Assembly: GCA_050053595.1 (NCBI GenBank)
Contig: JASFTK010000080.1
Location: 1 to 6,623, forward strand
Length of the DNA stretch: 6,623 nt
DNA from: GCA-2726865 sp050053595
GTDB taxonomy: Archaea > Thermoproteota > Bathyarchaeia > TCS64
Reading direction: 5' to 3'
Below, piece after piece: positions 5,134 through 6,623 of the stretch. The position numbers and the translations under genes are program-made. Every line of letters begins with the position of its first letter. Within the stretch, counting starts at the first letter, position 1. The notes under the pieces were generated by a model, which worked only from the letters and a program-made list of their open reading frames with translations, was not told the origin of the DNA and did not search any database.

Positions 5134-5652
5134 TTATAGGCTGAGGTCTAGTATGTCTCTCTGTACAAGTAGGTAGATCAGTATGGCGCTTATCACCATC
5201 TCTGGTAGCATGTAGCTCCCGTTGTAGACCGCTGAGTAGACTATGGGGCTCATCCCTTCAGGCGCATACATCGCGAAGAACAGGACTCCCGATATGAAGT
5301 GTGAGAGGAACCTCGCGGCGAGGGCCACGAAGACGCCGACAGGGGGTAACTTCTTGAAAAGTCCTGCGAGCCCTAGTGCGCCGAAGGCCAGCGGGTAGTC
5401 CAGCACCATGCCCACCGGGTTGTAGATCCACCCGTCGAGCACCATCTGGGCGAGGCCGAAGACGACGCCCGAGAAGACGCCCACCTTCGGCCCCCTCCTG
5501 AAGGCCAACAGCATAACGGGGACCATGCTCCCAAGGGTGATGGAGCCTCCTTGGGGTAACTGGAATATCTTTATGAAGTTCAGCACAAGAGACAGCGCAA
5601 CGGTGATAGAGACCTCAGCCAGAACCTTTGTATCGAATCTGGTTTCACTCAT
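5134..5652 (-). CDS. thiT: ThiT thiamine-binding S-component of an ECF transporter
   Basis: This 172-residue, very hydrophobic protein has about six predicted membrane helices and the normal ThiT (YuaJ) length. S-components bind the vitamin in the membrane and dock on a shared EcfA/A'/T energising module. Family signatures are LPQGGSITLGSMVP (32-45) after helix 1, VLDYPLAFGALGLAG (83-97), RFLSHFISGVLFFAMYAP (114-131) and VYSAVYNGSYMLPE (138-151). H118, Y139 and N144 occupy the positions of the thiamine-contacting His, Tyr and Asn known in Lactococcus ThiT; D85-Y86 stands where that protein has Glu-Tyr. No ECF ATPase or EcfT gene is in the window. A TPP riboswitch directly upstream independently supports thiamine as substrate. 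The ATG at 5652 is chosen because GGAGGG (5661-5666) lies 8 nt away. An ATG at 5656 is out of frame and stops after three codons. Transcribed divergently from the KaiC-like gene. Confidence 0.95.
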   Translation of the reverse strand: MSETRFDTKVLAEVSITVALSLVLNFIKIFQLPQGGSITLGSMVPVMLLAFRRGPKVGVFSGVVFGLAQMVLDGWIYNPVGMVLDYPLAFGALGLAGLFKKLPPVGVFVALAARFLSHFISGVLFFAMYAPEGMSPIVYSAVYNGSYMLPEMVISAILIYLLVQRDILDLSL

Positions 5653-5660
5653 TCATTTTT

Positions 5661-5666
5661 CCCTCC
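5661..5666 (-). promoter_or_regulatory. Shine-Dalgarno site of thiT, embedded in the riboswitch
   Basis: GGAGGG on the minus strand is 8 nt before the thiT ATG at 5652. It is also the 3' strand of aptamer helix P4. It decides the start: the upstream ATG at 5656 is only 4 nt away and opens just a three-codon frame. The overlap makes translation initiation the likely control point. Confidence 0.8.
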
Positions 5667-5743
5667 GCCAGTATTACCTGGTTCAGGTTCAAGGGGTCGA
5701 CGATCACATCCTCTCAGCCGGGCATCCGCCCAGCTCCCCCCTT
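5661..5743 (-). promoter_or_regulatory. TPP (thi-box) riboswitch controlling thiT
   Basis: Read on the minus strand, the conserved parts of the thiamine pyrophosphate aptamer are all present. P2 pairs the G-run strand (AAGGGG, 5743-5738, one possible register) with CCCCTT (5696-5691). P3 is GCTGGGC/GCCCGGC (5734-5728 with 5723-5717) around a GGAT loop. The conserved TGAGA follows (5716-5712), and TTGAACCTGA covers 5692-5683. P5 is CCAG/CTGG (5680-5677, 5670-5667 region) around the TAAT-containing loop. P4 closes with CCT/AGG. P5 is inverted relative to the common CUGG/CCAG form, a compensatory change that supports the fold. The last bases, GGAGGG (5661-5666), are also the thiT Shine-Dalgarno sequence, so TPP binding should hide the ribosome site and repress uptake when thiamine is plentiful. 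No P1 stem can be found. Confidence 0.94.
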
Positions 5744-5765
5744 CCACTCACATCCCCTGACTTGA

Positions 5766-5772
5766 GATATAA
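5766..5772 (-). promoter_or_regulatory. Likely TATA box of thiT
   Basis: The minus strand reads TTATATC, the best TATA match in the 94-bp region between the riboswitch and the opposing gene. Its centre near 5769 predicts transcription starting near 5743, within a few bases of the first nucleotide of aptamer helix P2. The element is nearly symmetric (ATATAA on the plus strand), so it could also be read in the other direction. Confidence 0.55.
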
Positions 5773-5789
5773 GTCTTGACACGAAAATG

Positions 5790-5797
5790 AAATAAAA
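5790..5797 (+). promoter_or_regulatory. Likely TATA box of the KaiC-like gene
   Basis: The A/T run AAATAAAA is centred about 28 bp upstream of the ATG at 5822. It predicts a start near 5820 and an essentially leaderless mRNA. If the ATATAA at 5767-5772 is used instead, a leader of about 27 nt would result, and AGGG at 5813-5816 could then act as a weak ribosome site. Confidence 0.4.
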
Positions 5798-5821
5798 TCC
5801 CCTGAAAATGTCAGGGTGAAC

Positions 5822-6523
5822 ATGGTCAAGCGCAAGACAGGCGTGAAAAAGTTCGACGAGCTCACGGGCGGCATCGAGCCAGGGAGCCGCACCATCCTCT
5901 ACGGCCCCATCGGCACCGGGAAGACCGTCTTCTCCATGCAGTTCCTCTGGGAAGGGCTCAAGAACGGTGAACCCGTCTCCTACGACGTCTTCGACAAGCC
6001 CTTCCCCAGGCTCAGACAGTACTTCAGCACCTTCGGATGGGACATCAAACCCCACGAGGCATCAGGGAAGTTCATCTCCATCCAGGCCTTCCCCCACTAC
6101 GCCCCCTACCCCCGGGACCCCCAGGTCCGCTACTTCAGCGTCACCGACTTCGAGGAGATGAAACGCCTCGACAAGATCATCTCAGACGCCGGGGTCACCC
6201 GGTTCGCCGCCGGCGACTTCCACGAGTGGATGTTCGGCTCCCTCAGCGTGGACTACATGGTCCCCGTGGAGACATGGACGGTGAACTGGAGCCACTACGA
6301 CGACATCTGCAACATGGACGTGATGACCGCGGCCTCAGACCGGGACATGGGGATCATCGAGGCGACGGACCTGGACCTCAACGTAGCCCACAACATCATC
6401 CTCTTCAGGCTCAACGAGGAGACCTGGACCCGGGAGATGCGCATCGTCAAGATGGAAGGCACAGGACACCCCCTGGGATGGCTGCCCTTCGAGATCACCG
6501 GGGAAGGCATCCAGCTCCTCTGA
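5822..6523 (+). CDS. KaiC/RAD55-like RecA-superfamily ATPase
   Basis: This 233-residue single-domain protein matches archaeal KaiC-like ATPases in size and order. The N-terminal TGVKKFDELTGGIEPGS is the family entry motif, followed by Walker A GPIGTGKT (28-35) and FSMQFLWEGLKNGEPVSY. The motif around FSTFGWDI (70-77) corresponds to the usual GWD element. A Walker B-like strand RFAAGDF ends at D132. The C-terminal RIVKMEGTGH...PFEITGEGI (about 207-230) matches the typical KMRGTxHs...F.I...Gi ending. The catalytic Glu pair that usually follows the second strand (xxEExP) is replaced by F57-D58 in YDVFDKP, so ATP hydrolysis may be altered. Such proteins are thought to be signalling or assembly ATPases; the partner is unknown. 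A GTG at 5816, two codons upstream in frame, is an alternative start. It is divergent from thiT. Codons are strongly C-rich, unlike the left half of the window. Confidence 0.88.
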   Translation: MVKRKTGVKKFDELTGGIEPGSRTILYGPIGTGKTVFSMQFLWEGLKNGEPVSYDVFDKPFPRLRQYFSTFGWDIKPHEASGKFISIQAFPHYAPYPRDPQVRYFSVTDFEEMKRLDKIISDAGVTRFAAGDFHEWMFGSLSVDYMVPVETWTVNWSHYDDICNMDVMTAASDRDMGIIEATDLDLNVAHNIILFRLNEETWTREMRIVKMEGTGHPLGWLPFEITGEGIQLL

Positions 6524-6529
6524 CCCCCC

Positions 6530-6623
6530 TCATCCCCCGCCGAAGGTCCCGTAGAGCCCGTCCAGGTCCAGGCGGTCGAAGCCCTCCACAGGGCAACCGT
6601 CCAACAGCAGCCCCGCCCCCGGC
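6530..6623 (-). CDS. C-terminal end of an unrecognised protein (partial)
   Basis: On the minus strand a frame enters from the right edge and ends at TGA (6530-6532), giving 30 residues. They include LLLDGCPVEGFDRLDLDG followed by LYGTFGGG at the end. Codon choice (CTG, GAC, TTC, GGC, CTC) is that of a real gene in GC-rich DNA, and the other two minus frames read as low-quality Arg/Pro/Gly-rich sequence. It converges on the KaiC-like gene with only six bases between the stop codons. Family not recognised from this short piece. Confidence 0.6.
   Translation of the reverse strand, partial: PGAGLLLDGCPVEGFDRLDLDGLYGTFGGG

Larger units (their letters stand above)
5752..5816. repeat. Repeated 9-bp element in the thiT / KaiC-like divergent promoter region
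   Basis: ATCCCCTGA occurs exactly twice in the same orientation, at 5752-5760 and 5797-5805. The second copy faces the inverted half TCAGGG (5811-5816), forming a perfect 6-bp CCCTGA/TCAGGG dyad with a 5-bp spacer. The first copy lies just downstream of the proposed thiT TATA box and the second just downstream of the proposed box of the KaiC-like gene. The arrangement resembles operator sites for a regulator acting on both genes. No binding protein is identified. Confidence 0.5.

Noticed and set aside
5094..5145. Possible C/D box small RNA (ATGATGG near 5096 and CTGA at 5141)
   Set aside because: The box C match is imperfect, there are no clear internal C'/D' boxes, and the CTGA lies inside the thiT coding region.
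1..6623. CRISPR arrays, insertion sequences or phage genes
   Set aside because: No regularly spaced repeats, transposase or integrase motifs, or terminal inverted repeats with target duplications were seen.

Overview
The window looks archaeal. A tRNA-Thr(GGU) gene carries a 22-nt intron flanked by a canonical bulge-helix-bulge splice motif and encodes no CCA end. TATA-like boxes lie about 25-35 bp before several starts, with very short leaders. Transcripts appear to end in plain T tracts. The gene set includes a TrmB-type regulator and a KaiC/RAD55-like ATPase. Most of the window is moderately GC-rich. I cannot place the lineage more precisely from sequence alone.

Layout, left to right. Positions 1-768 (minus) hold a TrmB-family regulator whose C-terminal end runs off the window. 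It is divergent from a complete endonuclease IV gene (nfo, 939-1784, plus), which is followed by the intron-containing tRNA-Thr (1835-1931). Positions 2088-3197 (minus) encode an M19 membrane-dipeptidase-family protein that has lost several metal ligands. It is divergent from a DppD/OppD-type peptide-ABC ATPase (about 3343-4329, plus), so this pair suggests peptide uptake and processing. No permease, binding protein or complete DppF partner follows. Instead there is a doubtful 78-codon frame that may hold a DppF remnant, a strong T-tract terminator, and about 570 bp of AT-rich sequence without convincing genes (4562-5133).

The right-hand part is a thiamine module. A ThiT-type thiamine-binding S-component of an ECF transporter (5134-5652, minus) is preceded by a clear TPP riboswitch (5661-5743, minus). 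The last bases of the aptamer are the Shine-Dalgarno sequence of thiT, which points to control of translation initiation. The thiT TATA box predicts a transcript starting almost exactly at the aptamer, leaving no room for a normal P1 stem. Divergent from it is a KaiC-like RecA-fold ATPase (5822-6523, plus). The promoter region between them carries a repeated 9-bp element. The C-terminal 30 codons of an unrecognised minus-strand gene enter from the right edge (6530-6623).

The strand composition is striking. Up to about 4080 the plus strand is strongly G-rich whichever strand is coding. The 3' end of dppD and the AT-rich segment are nearly neutral. From about 5816 the plus strand is strongly C-rich. 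The most interesting items are the compact archaeal TPP riboswitch, the repeated element in the thiT/KaiC-like promoter region, the metal-site-degenerate M19 protein, and the skew reversal around the AT-rich segment.
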